Origin: an uncultured Clostridia bacterium
GTDB taxonomy: Bacteria > Bacillota > Clostridia > Oscillospirales > CAG-272
DNA: 32,970 nt
Direction of reading: 5' to 3'
NCBI GenBank assembly: GCA_904501715.1
Contig: CAJGCD010000010.1
Coordinates: forward strand, 1 to 32,970
Shown: positions 1 to 7,872 of the stretch, one piece after another
How positions within the stretch are numbered: position 1 is the first letter of the stretch
Layout: each line of letters starts with the position of its first letter
Notes under the pieces: generated by a model
What the model was told of the DNA's origin: nothing
The model's input: the letters and a program-made list of their open reading frames with translations, nothing else
Databases searched by the model: none
Translations under genes and position numbers: made by a program

Positions 1-2
1 CT

Positions 3-77
3 GTGACCTTGAACGATTTGTGTACCTATTTGGATTGCAGGGTAGAGGATATATTGGTGTACGTTAAGGATGTTTGA
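3..77 (+). CDS. C-terminal fragment of a small XRE-family (Cro/C1) HTH regulator
   Basis: The window opens inside a reading frame that encodes 24 residues and stops at TGA 75-77. The peptide runs from VTLNDLCTYLDC to EDILVYVKDV. This matches the end of short Cro/C1-type helix-turn-helix proteins, in which the last helices read roughly 'TLxKLCxxLxCxxxDILEYV'. Such proteins of about 65-75 residues are common DNA-binding regulators in Clostridia. The start and recognition helix lie outside the window, so target and partners cannot be judged. A strong terminator follows at once, so this is the last gene of its transcript. Confidence 0.6.
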   Translation: MTLNDLCTYLDCRVEDILVYVKDV

Positions 78-78
78 T

Positions 79-120
79 ATAAAAAACCGCACGAAAAAGC
101 TTTCGCGCGGTTTTTTATAT
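79..120. terminator. Bidirectional intrinsic terminator between convergent genes
   Basis: An inverted repeat AAAAAACCGC..GAAA / TTTC..GCGGTTTTTT surrounds a short AAGC loop, with an A-run on one side and a T-run on the other. It follows the XRE gene stop by a few bases, and the GH127 gene on the other strand ends at 136, so it can stop transcription from both directions. Confidence 0.85.
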
Positions 121-135
121 AAGATTTATGCGGAG

Positions 136-1953
136 TTATTTCTCAAGCAGCCATACGTACATCTCTGTCGTTCCTCGGTTGGCAAAGGCGTAGTAGGGAA
201 TAAGGGTCAAGGGAAGGCTTTCGAGGTCCTCTCCAGCCACGGAATAAAGACTGTCGCTCTCCTTTAGGTGGTAAGCAGTGGTGTGCAGAGAGGGAAGAAT
301 GAATTGCGAGTCGCGGACTTCGACTTTTGCAGAAGTGTCAATACGTATATTTTTTATGTCCCTTCCGTTATCCACGCCCTCGGCGCAATATACCACGGGA
401 CCGCGCATAACAGCGACTCTGCCCGCGTTGTCGTGTACGCGGCGGTTAGCTCGGATAATATTTACGGGCATTCCGAAATCCACGTTTATTTCGGTGGCAC
501 CTGCCTCGATTACAGCGTATCCTTTTTCGATGACGTAGGGTGAGTCAATATTGAATTCCTTGCACCACCAAGGAATACGTATCGCTATTCTGCGTCCTTC
601 CGTATTGCAACGTATGCTGACCTTGCCACTGTGTGGATAGTCTGTGGTCTGTTCTACTGTCATTCCGTCAACCTTGGCTACACAGGACATATACTGATGT
701 ATATAAAGGGTATTTTTGTCACAGCCGTAGATATAATCGGCTACCGAGGGAATGAAGCGCACCAGATTGGGAGGACAGCAGGAGCAGTCGAATACCCTCT
801 TGCGCTGTGTGATGGGGAAGCGCTCGTTATAGGTCTGGGAGGTGTTTACCTCGTTGAAGTCGGGGTCTATCTCCAAAGGATTTTCATAGAAGAAGGAGTC
901 GCCGCTCATAGATATTCCCGAGAGCAGACCGTTGTACAGCACTCTCTCTATGCAGTCTGCGTATTTTGAGTCGGTCTCCAGCAGCTGCATGCGGGAGGCG
1001 AATAAAACAAGGGCTATGGCTGCGCAGGTCTCTGTGTATGCCTTTCGGTTAGGCAGGTCGAAATCTACGGTGAATGCCTCTCCCATATGTGATGAGCCCA
1101 CTCCTCCCGTAACGTACATACGGCGGTTTACGGTATTGTCAAATACTCTTTTGCAAGCCTCGGTGAGCTCCTTGTCGCCTCGAAGCCTTGCCACGTCGGC
1201 GGCTCCGCTGAACAGATAGAGCGCTCTTACACTGTGACCGTTGACGGTGGTTCTGTTTTTAAGGGGTATATCGTCCTGATTGTAGAGCAGGTTGCCCCAA
1301 GGAGCAAAGGTGTCGGCATCTCCCGCGTGACCCTTGCCGTGCTCGTCTATAAAATACTCCGCAAGCTCGAAATACCGACGCTCTCCCGTAGCTTCATAAA
1401 GCTTTACCAGTGCCAGCTCAAGCTCGGGGTGTCCCGGAGTTACGAAAGCGGCGGTCTTTTCGGTCTTAAAGCATTTTTCTATGTAATCGGCGAATTTACA
1501 CATAGCCTTAAGAAAGCGGTCCTCTCCCGTAGCCTTATAATAAGCCACGGCGGCTTCTATAAGGTGCCCTGCGCAGTAGAGCTCATGCTCGTTTCTCAAT
1601 GTGAAGCGCTTGTCCTGACGGGTGACAAGAAAATGACTGTTGAAATACCCGTTCTCATCGGAATTTTTTATTATAAGGTCAATGGCTTCATCGGCTATTT
1701 TTTTAAGCTCGGGATATTTGCCCTTTTCCAAGAGATAGGCTACGCCCTCTATCCATTTTGCTACGTCCGAGTCCCAGAAGATATGCGGCATATCGGGCTC
1801 TCCCTCTGTCCATTGGCATTTAAGGGCGTCAAAGCGGTGAGTTTCCTTAAATCTCTCATATACGGCATATACGGTGGTCTCCTTGAGCATATCCTGCTTT
1901 TTCTTCCAGAAGCCACCCGTGATATCTACGTTTCTGAAGTTTATTCCTGTCAT
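136..1953 (-). CDS. GH127 beta-L-arabinofuranosidase (DUF1680 family)
   Basis: This 605-residue protein belongs to glycoside hydrolase family 127, retaining enzymes that release beta-L-arabinofuranose from plant arabinan or extensin-type glycans. The family uses a cysteine nucleophile next to a zinc site. The matching residues are visible: acid/base candidate E292 in GEAFTVDFDLPN, zinc ligands E308 and C310 in YTETCAA, and C390/C392/C393 in FDCSCCPPNLVRF. C392 is the expected nucleophile and C393 a zinc ligand, by analogy with Bifidobacterium HypBA1. N-terminal HIFWDSDVAKWIEG is also typical. There is no signal peptide, so the enzyme is probably cytoplasmic and acts on imported oligosaccharides. 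The start has a near-perfect AGGAGGTG site 4 bases upstream. It is a single gene with its own promoter and terminator. Some relatives prefer other sugars, so the exact substrate is inferred. Confidence 0.9.
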   Translation of the reverse strand: MTGINFRNVDITGGFWKKKQDMLKETTVYAVYERFKETHRFDALKCQWTEGEPDMPHIFWDSDVAKWIEGVAYLLEKGKYPELKKIADEAIDLIIKNSDENGYFNSHFLVTRQDKRFTLRNEHELYCAGHLIEAAVAYYKATGEDRFLKAMCKFADYIEKCFKTEKTAAFVTPGHPELELALVKLYEATGERRYFELAEYFIDEHGKGHAGDADTFAPWGNLLYNQDDIPLKNRTTVNGHSVRALYLFSGAADVARLRGDKELTEACKRVFDNTVNRRMYVTGGVGSSHMGEAFTVDFDLPNRKAYTETCAAIALVLFASRMQLLETDSKYADCIERVLYNGLLSGISMSGDSFFYENPLEIDPDFNEVNTSQTYNERFPITQRKRVFDCSCCPPNLVRFIPSVADYIYGCDKNTLYIHQYMSCVAKVDGMTVEQTTDYPHSGKVSIRCNTEGRRIAIRIPWWCKEFNIDSPYVIEKGYAVIEAGATEINVDFGMPVNIIRANRRVHDNAGRVAVMRGPVVYCAEGVDNGRDIKNIRIDTSAKVEVRDSQFILPSLHTTAYHLKESDSLYSVAGEDLESLPLTLIPYYAFANRGTTEMYVWLLEK

Positions 1954-1977
1954 ATTACACCTCCTGCGTTTTTATAC

Positions 1978-2007
1978 ATTATATCACATTGTATTTTAAA
2001 AAGACAA
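1978..2007 (-). promoter_or_regulatory. Promoter of the GH127 gene
   Basis: Read on the minus strand, a perfect TATAAT (1983-1978) sits 18 bases after TTGTCT (2007-2002). The -10 is part of TGTGATATAAT, an extended -10. The predicted start near 1971 leaves a short leader before the AGGAGGTG site. The weak -35 fits a promoter that needs an activator. Confidence 0.6.
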
Positions 2008-2041
2008 CAACAATATCACACTAAAAATCGACAATATCACA
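1981..2041 (-). repeat. Three TGTGATAT direct repeats in the GH127 promoter
   Basis: The minus-strand element TGTGATATTGT occurs at 2041-2031 and again at 2020-2010, exactly 21 bases apart (two helical turns). A third copy of the core TGTGATAT lies at 1988-1981 and overlaps the -10. The two perfect copies sit just upstream of the -35 at about -40 to -70 from the predicted start. That is the position where AraC-type activators often bind direct repeats. The regulator is unknown. A fourth copy on the plus strand (2116-2123) overlaps the mgtE promoter. Confidence 0.5.
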
Positions 2042-2096
2042 GAAAAATATCCAAACGTAAATATTTTTAAAATTTGTCAAAAATTTCATCTTTCGG

Positions 2097-2126
2097 TTGA
2101 AAAGTCTTAAAGTGTGTGATATAATA
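2097..2126 (+). promoter_or_regulatory. Promoter of the mgtE-nagA-metG-gpsA-tatD unit
   Basis: TTGAAA (2097-2102) is followed after 18 bases by TATAAT (2121-2126), with TGTGA directly before the -10. The predicted start near 2133 gives an unusually long leader of about 200 bases before mgtE, holding a short reading frame and a possible hairpin. No other good promoter was seen before the next terminator at about 8714, so the five genes are probably cotranscribed. Confidence 0.65.
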
Positions 2127-2179
2127 TTAAAGTAGGCTTCAATAAAAGCCAAAAATTCATTATAAGGCGAGGTGACGAG

Positions 2180-2278
2180 ATGAACGCGGACGGGTGTCGA
2201 ATGTGCGGCTACTGTAATATTTTAATACATAAGGGAAGGGCGTTTGTCTGCGATAACCTTGCTTTGAGCTGTATCTGA
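2180..2278 (+). CDS. Small Cys-rich reading frame in the mgtE leader (32 aa)
   Basis: An ATG at 2180 preceded by GAGGTGA at a spacing of about 5 bases opens a 32-residue frame ending in TGA at 2276. It starts MNADGCRMCGYCN and ends VCDNLALSCI. It has five cysteines, three of them in a C-x2-C-x2-C arrangement at residues 6, 9 and 12, the others at 24 and 31. I do not recognise a family. It lies between the mgtE promoter and the mgtE start, so it is either a regulatory leader peptide or a small metal- or redox-active protein. Expression is plausible because of the good ribosome binding site; function is unknown. Confidence 0.45.
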   Translation: MNADGCRMCGYCNILIHKGRAFVCDNLALSCI

Positions 2279-2321
2279 GCGGCTCATGCTTTTTGTGGCT
2301 TCCTTTCCCTATGAGAGGAGG
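2231..2321 (+). promoter_or_regulatory. Possible leader hairpin controlling mgtE translation
   Basis: AGGGAAGG (2232-2239), inside the small reading frame, can pair with CCTTTCCCT (2302-2310), which sits directly before the mgtE ribosome binding site GAGAGGAGG (2313-2321). The same CCTTTCCC segment is also partly complementary to that binding site. Ribosome movement through the small frame could therefore switch which pairing forms. I looked for the M-box core and did not find a convincing match. The mechanism is inference. Confidence 0.3.
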
Positions 2322-2330
2322 TCATTTTTT

Positions 2331-3731
2331 ATGGAAAACGAAATATACGAGCTTGAGGACAGAAGCTATCGCTTAGCCATACTTTCTGCCATACGCGGAG
2401 ACAATACCGACGAGGTGCTCCGTGAAATACTTGCGGACTATCACGACAATGATATAGCCGCGGTCCTTGAGGAGCTGACCCCTGAGGAGGTCGACAGACT
2501 TCACAGGGTGCTTGGAAGCGAGGGAATGTCGGACGTCATTACCTTCTCGGATGACGCGGGAGAGATACTCTCGGAAATGGACGCGGACGAGGCGGCTGAT
2601 ATTATCGAACAGATGGATGCCGATGAGGCGTTGGAGGTTCTCGAGGAGCTGGACGAGGAGACGAGAAATGAGGTCCTTGAGCTTATCGAGGATGAGGTCA
2701 AGGAGGAGATAGAGCTTATCGATTCCTACGGAGAGGATGAGTTCGGAAGCGTTATGAGCACGAATTTTATTTCTATCCGCAAGAGCCTTACGGTAAAGGG
2801 AGCGATGCGCGCGCTTATAGCCGCCGCCCCTGAAAACGACAATATATATACGCTTTTCGTGACAACGGACGATGATGAGTTTTACGGTACCATAGACCTT
2901 AAGGAGCTTATCATAGCCAGAAGCGACAAGCCTTTGGAGGAATTGATATATACCACCTTCCCCTTTGTTTACGATAAGGAGAGCATATCCGAGAATATCG
3001 AGCGTATACGCGGATATTCCGAGGATATAATCCCCGTGCTTTCAGGCGAGGGAAATAAGCTTATAGGAGTTATTACCTCAAAGGATATAATCGAGATAGT
3101 AGATGCCGAGCGCGGTGACGATTACGCCAAGCTTGCGGCGCTGTCCTCAGAGGAGGAGAGCGACGAGTCCATCTTCAAAAGTATGAAGAAGCGAATTCCT
3201 TGGCTGGTAACGCTCTTGTTCCTTGGCCTTGCGGTATCTGCCGTAGTCGGACTTTTCGAGGGTGTGGTAAAGGAGCTTCCGCTTATAGTGTCCTTCCAGT
3301 CATTGATACTGGGAATGGCGGGAAACGTGGGAACTCAGTCACTGGCTGTTACTGTCAGAGCCCTCGGCTCTGAGGAGCTTAACGCGAGGAAGCAGCTTGG
3401 TTTTATGTTTAAGGAAACAAGAGTAGCCTTTGTCAACGGACTGCTCATCGGAGCATTTTCCTTGGTGATAGTAGGTGCATATCTTTCTCTTATAGGCGGA
3501 CATCCCTTTACGCTGGCAGTCACCACTGCCGCCTGTGTAGGTGTGGCGCTGTGGTTTGCTATGACGGTATCGGGCCTTACGGGCGCGGCGATACCTATGC
3601 TTTTCTACAAGGTGGGTATAGACCCTGCCATAGCCTCGGGACCGCTGATAACCACGGTAAACGACCTTGTTGCCGTATTCAGCTATTACGGTCTTGCGTG
3701 GGGCTTGCTTGTGCGGTTTGGAGTTCATTAA
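2331..3731 (+). CDS. mgtE: Magnesium transporter MgtE
   Basis: This 466-residue protein has the MgtE layout: an acidic N-terminal helical superhelical domain (about 1-130, with repeats such as EILSEMDADEAADIIEQM), a CBS pair (about 135-260), a linker helix, and a five-helix membrane domain (about 285-466). Conserved pore segments are AGNVGTQS (330-337) and GPLITTVNDLVAV with the pore-lining D445. The family forms dimeric Mg2+ channels in the plasma membrane. The cytosolic domains sense Mg2+ and close the pore when Mg2+ is high. I chose ATG 2331 because GAGAGGAGG lies about 9 bases upstream and the protein then begins like relatives; an in-frame ATG at 2286 has no good site. It is first in a five-gene unit, 15 bases before nagA, and has a long leader that may regulate it. 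Confidence 0.95.
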   Translation: MENEIYELEDRSYRLAILSAIRGDNTDEVLREILADYHDNDIAAVLEELTPEEVDRLHRVLGSEGMSDVITFSDDAGEILSEMDADEAADIIEQMDADEALEVLEELDEETRNEVLELIEDEVKEEIELIDSYGEDEFGSVMSTNFISIRKSLTVKGAMRALIAAAPENDNIYTLFVTTDDDEFYGTIDLKELIIARSDKPLEELIYTTFPFVYDKESISENIERIRGYSEDIIPVLSGEGNKLIGVITSKDIIEIVDAERGDDYAKLAALSSEEESDESIFKSMKKRIPWLVTLLFLGLAVSAVVGLFEGVVKELPLIVSFQSLILGMAGNVGTQSLAVTVRALGSEELNARKQLGFMFKETRVAFVNGLLIGAFSLVIVGAYLSLIGGHPFTLAVTTAACVGVALWFAMTVSGLTGAAIPMLFYKVGIDPAIASGPLITTVNDLVAVFSYYGLAWGLLVRFGVH

Positions 3732-3746
3732 GGAAAGGCGGAAATT

Positions 3747-4895
3747 ATGCGCACACTTATTAAAAACGGATACGTTTACAGGACCTCGTATGAGAATTTC
3801 CACCCCATGGACGTGCTTTGCGAGGGTGAAAGGATAGTGAAGCTTGCTCCTCGCGGAGGTATATGCGAGGACGGTGCCGAGGTGATAGATGCCGCGGGCT
3901 GTGCCCTGCTTCCCGGACTTATAGACGTGCATACCCACGGTAGGGACGGATACGATTTTAACTCTGCCGACAGCGAGAAAATGCAAATAATGGCGCGCGG
4001 CTATGCCGCCTGCGGTGTAACTACTGTTATGCCGACTCTTGCGTCTGCTCCCTTAGATGAGATGATGGCTTCGGCAGAGAGGATAAGCTCCTTTGTGCCC
4101 ACGGACGGCGGCGCGGACTTTTGCGGAGTCCATCTTGAGGGGCGGTATCTTGCCCCCGAGAAGCGGGGAGCACACGCTTTGCCACTTTTAGCGCCCCTTA
4201 GGGCTGAGGAGCTTGAAAACGAAGCTCTTAGAAACGCTAAGGCATTGCATATATCGGCGGCGTATGAGCTTGACGCGGACGGCTCCTTTTCGGATAAGGC
4301 GAGAGAGCTTGGCGCTACGCTGGGGCTCGGACATACAAGCGCAACCTTTGATGAGGCGCGCAGGGCAGAGATCCGAGGCGTGAGTGCATATACCCATCTG
4401 TTTAACGCTATGCCGCCTCTTCACCACAGAGACGGAGGCGCGGTGGCTGCTTGTCTTATGGGTAATGCTTATGCCGAGCTTATTTGTGACGGAATACATA
4501 TTGCTCCCGAGATGGTCAGGCTGGCGTACAGTCAAAAAAAGGACAGGCTGGTGCTTATATCCGACTCTATGGAGGCGACGGGAGCCCCCGACGGGGAATA
4601 TTCTATTGCGGGAAATCCCGTTACCGTGAAGAACGGAAAGGCGCTGACGCACGACGGAGCTCTTGCGGGAAGCACACTGACGCTGGAGAAGGCTGTGCAA
4701 AATCTTATGGACTTTTGCGACATTCCGCTGTCAAAGGCCATAATCTGCGCCACCAAGGCACCCGCAAAGGAGATAGGAATATTCAACACCTGCGGCTCTA
4801 TTGCCGTGGGAAAACGCGCGGATATCATATTTGCGGATATGAACGAGCGGAATTTCAACATAAGGCAAGTAATGCTTCGCGGAAGATTTATATAA
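3747..4895 (+). CDS. nagA: N-acetylglucosamine-6-phosphate deacetylase
   Basis: NagA converts GlcNAc-6-phosphate to glucosamine-6-phosphate and acetate, the entry step for amino-sugar catabolism and cell-wall recycling. The 382-residue protein has the amidohydrolase barrel signatures: HTHG (62-65), the metal ligand E131 in HLEGRY, H196 in LGHTSA, H217 in THLFNAMPPLHHRDGG, DGIH (248-251), and the catalytic D272 in ISDSMEATG. One oddity is HLEGRY where most relatives have HLEGPF/Y. AGGAAAGGCGG precedes the ATG. The gene follows mgtE after 15 bases and precedes metG by 26. No nagB or transporter gene is next to it, so glucosamine-6-phosphate deaminase must be encoded elsewhere. Confidence 0.93.
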   Translation: MRTLIKNGYVYRTSYENFHPMDVLCEGERIVKLAPRGGICEDGAEVIDAAGCALLPGLIDVHTHGRDGYDFNSADSEKMQIMARGYAACGVTTVMPTLASAPLDEMMASAERISSFVPTDGGADFCGVHLEGRYLAPEKRGAHALPLLAPLRAEELENEALRNAKALHISAAYELDADGSFSDKARELGATLGLGHTSATFDEARRAEIRGVSAYTHLFNAMPPLHHRDGGAVAACLMGNAYAELICDGIHIAPEMVRLAYSQKKDRLVLISDSMEATGAPDGEYSIAGNPVTVKNGKALTHDGALAGSTLTLEKAVQNLMDFCDIPLSKAIICATKAPAKEIGIFNTCGSIAVGKRADIIFADMNERNFNIRQVMLRGRFI

Positions 4896-4921
4896 GTATT
4901 TTAATTTGGAAGGTGATAAAA

Positions 4922-6883
4922 ATGAACGAGAAGTTTTATATTACAACAGCGATAGCGTATGCGTCAAGAAAGCCTCACTTTGGAAATACCTATGAGGTAA
5001 TAATGACCGACGCTGTGGCAAGATATAAAAGAGCCAGAGGCTACGACGTGTATTTCTGCACGGGCACCGACGAGCACGGTCAGAAGATAGAGGACCTTGC
5101 CAACGGAGCAGGCATCACGCCCAAGCAGTACGTTGACGGCGTGGCGGGGGAGATAAAGGGTATCTGGGATAAGATGAATACCAGCTACGACTACTTTATC
5201 CGCACCACCGACGACTATCACGAAAAGACTGTACAGAAGATATTCAAGAAATTCTACGGTCAGGGAGATATATACAAGGACAAATACGAGGGCTGGTACT
5301 GCACTCCCTGTGAGTCCTTCTTTACCGAAACTCAGGCGGCAGATGGCAAGTGCCCCGACTGTGGCAGAGAGGTACAGAGAGCAAGCGAGGAGGCATACTT
5401 CTTCAGAATGAGCAAGTACGCAGACCGCTTGATGCAGTATATTGACGAGCACCCCGAGTTTATCGAGCCCGAGTCCAGAAAAAAGGAGATGGTAAACAAC
5501 TTCCTTAAGGCGGGACTTCAGGATCTTTGCGTATCCAGAACCTCCTTTAAGTGGGGAATTCCCGTGGATTTCGACGACAAGCACGTGGTCTACGTATGGC
5601 TTGACGCCCTTACCAACTATATTACCGCTCTCGGCTATGACGCGGACAAATCCTATGAGGAGCAGTCCGAGCATTTCAAGAAATATTGGCCCTGTGACGT
5701 TCACGTTATCGGTAAGGATATTCTTCGTTTTCACACCATTTATTGGCCTATATTCCTTATGGCGCTTGACATTCCGCTTCCCAAGAAGGTGTTCGGACAT
5801 CCTTGGTTCAACTTCGGCGTTGAAAAGATGTCAAAATCCCGCGGAAACGTTATATATGCGGATGCTCTCGCGGAGAGATTCGGCGTTGACGGCGTAAGAT
5901 ATTACGCGCTTTCCGAGATGCCCTACAACTCCGACGGAAGCATAACCTATGAGTCGGTCATAAAGAGATACAATACCGACCTTGTAAATAATATGGGTAA
6001 CCTTGTGAAGAGAACTCTGGATATGCAGAAGAAGTACTTTGACAAGGTAGTTCAGGCACCCACCGCCCCCGAGGCTCTTGACGGTGAACTCAAGGCGGCG
6101 TGCGTAAAGGCATACGAGGGAATGACCCAGAATATGGACGCCTTCCACATCGCGGATGCAGTGGAGTGCGTATTCGAGATGTTCAACAGAGCTAATAAAT
6201 ACATTGATGAAACTATGCCTTGGGCTCTGGCTAAGGATGAGGCGCAGAGAGAAAGATTGGGCACGGTGCTCTATAATCTCCTTGAGGCTATCCGTTGGGG
6301 TGCTGTAATGCTTCAGCCTATCATTCCCGATACGGCGGCTGAGATACTCCAGAAGCTGGGTACAGATGCCTGCGACTTTGATACTATCGGCAGCGAGGAC
6401 AAGTTTGGTGCTATAGTGGCAGGCAGCGAGGTAGGCGACTCCAGAGTTATGTTCGCGAGAATAGACGAGGCAAAGCTTCTTGCAGAGCTTGAGGCTGAGA
6501 TGGAGGCGCAGAGAGCGGCTGCCGAGGCGGCTTCGGCAAGACCTGAAAAGCCCGAGGGCTGCGCCCTCATAGGCATTGAGGACTTTATGGGCGTTGAGCT
6601 TCGCACGGCTCAGGTAGTGTCCTGTGAGCGTGTTCCCAAAGCGAAGAAGCTCCTTTGCTTACAGCTTGACCTTGGATATGAGAAGCGTCAGGTGGTATCG
6701 GGAATAGCTAAATTCTACGCTCCCGAGGATCTTATAGGCAAAAAGGTTATAATCGTGGCAAATCTCAAGCCCGCAAAGCTTTGCGGAATTGATTCCGAGG
6801 GTATGATACTGGCAAGCGGCGAGGAGCAGATAAGAGTGGTATTCCTTGCCCAGGATACTCCTCTGGGCGAAAGGATACGCTAA
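4922..6883 (+). CDS. metG: Methionyl-tRNA synthetase with C-terminal tRNA-binding domain
   Basis: This 653-residue class I synthetase charges tRNA-Met. It shows the HIGH-type motif as HFGN (19-22), a zinc knuckle with C127/C130 and C144/C147, and KMSKS (302-306) in EKMSKSRGN. An anticodon-binding helical domain follows. Next is an Ala/Glu-rich linker, and at about 550-653 a Trbp111/Arc1p-like OB-fold (FMGVELRTAQVV, VVSGIA, VANLKPAKLCGIDSEGMILA) that binds tRNA and is typical of Firmicute MetRS. ATG 4922 was chosen for the site GGAAGGTGAT 4-13 bases upstream; the open frame extends further back into nagA without a start context. It lies between nagA and gpsA, with only 3 bases before gpsA. Confidence 0.97.
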   Translation: MNEKFYITTAIAYASRKPHFGNTYEVIMTDAVARYKRARGYDVYFCTGTDEHGQKIEDLANGAGITPKQYVDGVAGEIKGIWDKMNTSYDYFIRTTDDYHEKTVQKIFKKFYGQGDIYKDKYEGWYCTPCESFFTETQAADGKCPDCGREVQRASEEAYFFRMSKYADRLMQYIDEHPEFIEPESRKKEMVNNFLKAGLQDLCVSRTSFKWGIPVDFDDKHVVYVWLDALTNYITALGYDADKSYEEQSEHFKKYWPCDVHVIGKDILRFHTIYWPIFLMALDIPLPKKVFGHPWFNFGVEKMSKSRGNVIYADALAERFGVDGVRYYALSEMPYNSDGSITYESVIKRYNTDLVNNMGNLVKRTLDMQKKYFDKVVQAPTAPEALDGELKAACVKAYEGMTQNMDAFHIADAVECVFEMFNRANKYIDETMPWALAKDEAQRERLGTVLYNLLEAIRWGAVMLQPIIPDTAAEILQKLGTDACDFDTIGSEDKFGAIVAGSEVGDSRVMFARIDEAKLLAELEAEMEAQRAAAEAASARPEKPEGCALIGIEDFMGVELRTAQVVSCERVPKAKKLLCLQLDLGYEKRQVVSGIAKFYAPEDLIGKKVIIVANLKPAKLCGIDSEGMILASGEEQIRVVFLAQDTPLGERIR

Positions 6884-6886
6884 GCT

Positions 6887-7855
6887 ATGAAGGTAGTTGT
6901 TATCGGATGCGGAAGATGGGGCTCGCTTATAGCGTGGTACCTTGACAGTATAGACCGCGGACTTGATGTTACTCTATGCGGCAGACCCAGCTCTCCCCAC
7001 ATGCAGAGATTTTTGCAGACGCGGAAAAACGATTTGCTGGAGCTTCCTGAGAGTATATCCCTTTCTACCGACTATTCCTGCGTAGAGGATGCGGATATTA
7101 TAGTTATATCCGTTGCTTCTCAGGCATTGGACAGCCTTATGGGGCAGCTTTGCGATTACGGGCTTGAAAACAAGATATTCATTCTTTGTATGAAGGGACT
7201 TGAGGTAAAGACGGGAAGACGGCTCTCGCAAATAGCGGAAAGCAGATTATCCCTCACTAACAAGGTAGCTGTGTGGTTGGGCCCCGGACACGTTCAGGAA
7301 TTTTACAGCGGTATTCCTAACTGTATGGTTATTGACAGTAGGCACGAGGATATAAAAAAGCTTCTTGTTGAAACATTCTCAAGCAGACTTATACGCTTTT
7401 ACTACGGCAAGGATATAATAGGCAACGAGGTCGGCGCGGCGGCGAAAAACGTCATAGGCATAGCCGCGGGTATCCTTGATGGGCTTGAGCTGTCCACCTT
7501 AAAGGGAGTTCTTATGTCCAGAGGAACCAGAGAGGTAGGCAGACTGATTAAGGCAATGGGTGGCAATGAGATATCGGTTTACGGTCTTTGTCATCTGGGT
7601 GATTATGAGGCAACCGTATTTTCGCACTTTAGCCATAACAGACGTTATGGTGAGGCATTTATCAAGGGAGAGGACTACGGGGAGCTGGCTGAGGGATATT
7701 ATACCGTAAGGGCTATCATGCTTCTTAAAGAGCGTTATAAAGTGGATATGCCTATATGCGAAGCGGTATATGCCATGCTTTATGAAAACGCTGATGCAAA
7801 GGATACTATAAGTAGGCTTTTTGAAAGACGGACTACCGAGGAATTTTATAAATGA
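6887..7855 (+). CDS. gpsA: NAD(P)-dependent glycerol-3-phosphate dehydrogenase, divergent
   Basis: GpsA reduces dihydroxyacetone phosphate to sn-glycerol-3-phosphate for phospholipid synthesis. The 322-residue protein has the Rossmann motif GCGRWG (7-12), MKGLE (102-106), the catalytic-lysine segment GNEVGAAAKNVIGIAAGI with K187, and an SRNRRFG-like element HNRRYGE (250-256). Several usually strict motifs are altered. The canonical GPSFA is GPGH (132-135), and the GLGDLxxT loop reads CHLGDYEAT (235-243) with the Asp kept. It is thus a divergent but probably active member. It starts 3 bases after metG and is likely translationally coupled; an AAAGGA lies inside the metG end. Confidence 0.85.
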   Translation: MKVVVIGCGRWGSLIAWYLDSIDRGLDVTLCGRPSSPHMQRFLQTRKNDLLELPESISLSTDYSCVEDADIIVISVASQALDSLMGQLCDYGLENKIFILCMKGLEVKTGRRLSQIAESRLSLTNKVAVWLGPGHVQEFYSGIPNCMVIDSRHEDIKKLLVETFSSRLIRFYYGKDIIGNEVGAAAKNVIGIAAGILDGLELSTLKGVLMSRGTREVGRLIKAMGGNEISVYGLCHLGDYEATVFSHFSHNRRYGEAFIKGEDYGELAEGYYTVRAIMLLKERYKVDMPICEAVYAMLYENADAKDTISRLFERRTTEEFYK

Positions 7856-7872
7856 TTTATTAAAGCGCAGAT

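Noticed and set aside
1234..2070. A 278-residue plus-strand frame opposite the GH127 N-terminus
   Set aside because: It is antisense to a clear GH127 gene, with no initiation signal and no recognisable domain.
2127..2330. M-box (Mg2+) riboswitch in the mgtE leader
   Set aside because: I looked for the GGUGAGGCUCCU-type core and the following conserved elements; only short chance similarities were found. A covariance search would decide.
2286..2330. Earlier start of MgtE at 2286
   Set aside because: The added residues have no family counterpart and no ribosome binding site lies before it, whereas ATG 2331 follows GAGAGGAGG.
2500..2720. Acidic repeated DNA (GAGGATGAGG-rich) in mgtE as a repeat element
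   Set aside because: It is the normal acidic helical repeat of the MgtE N-domain.
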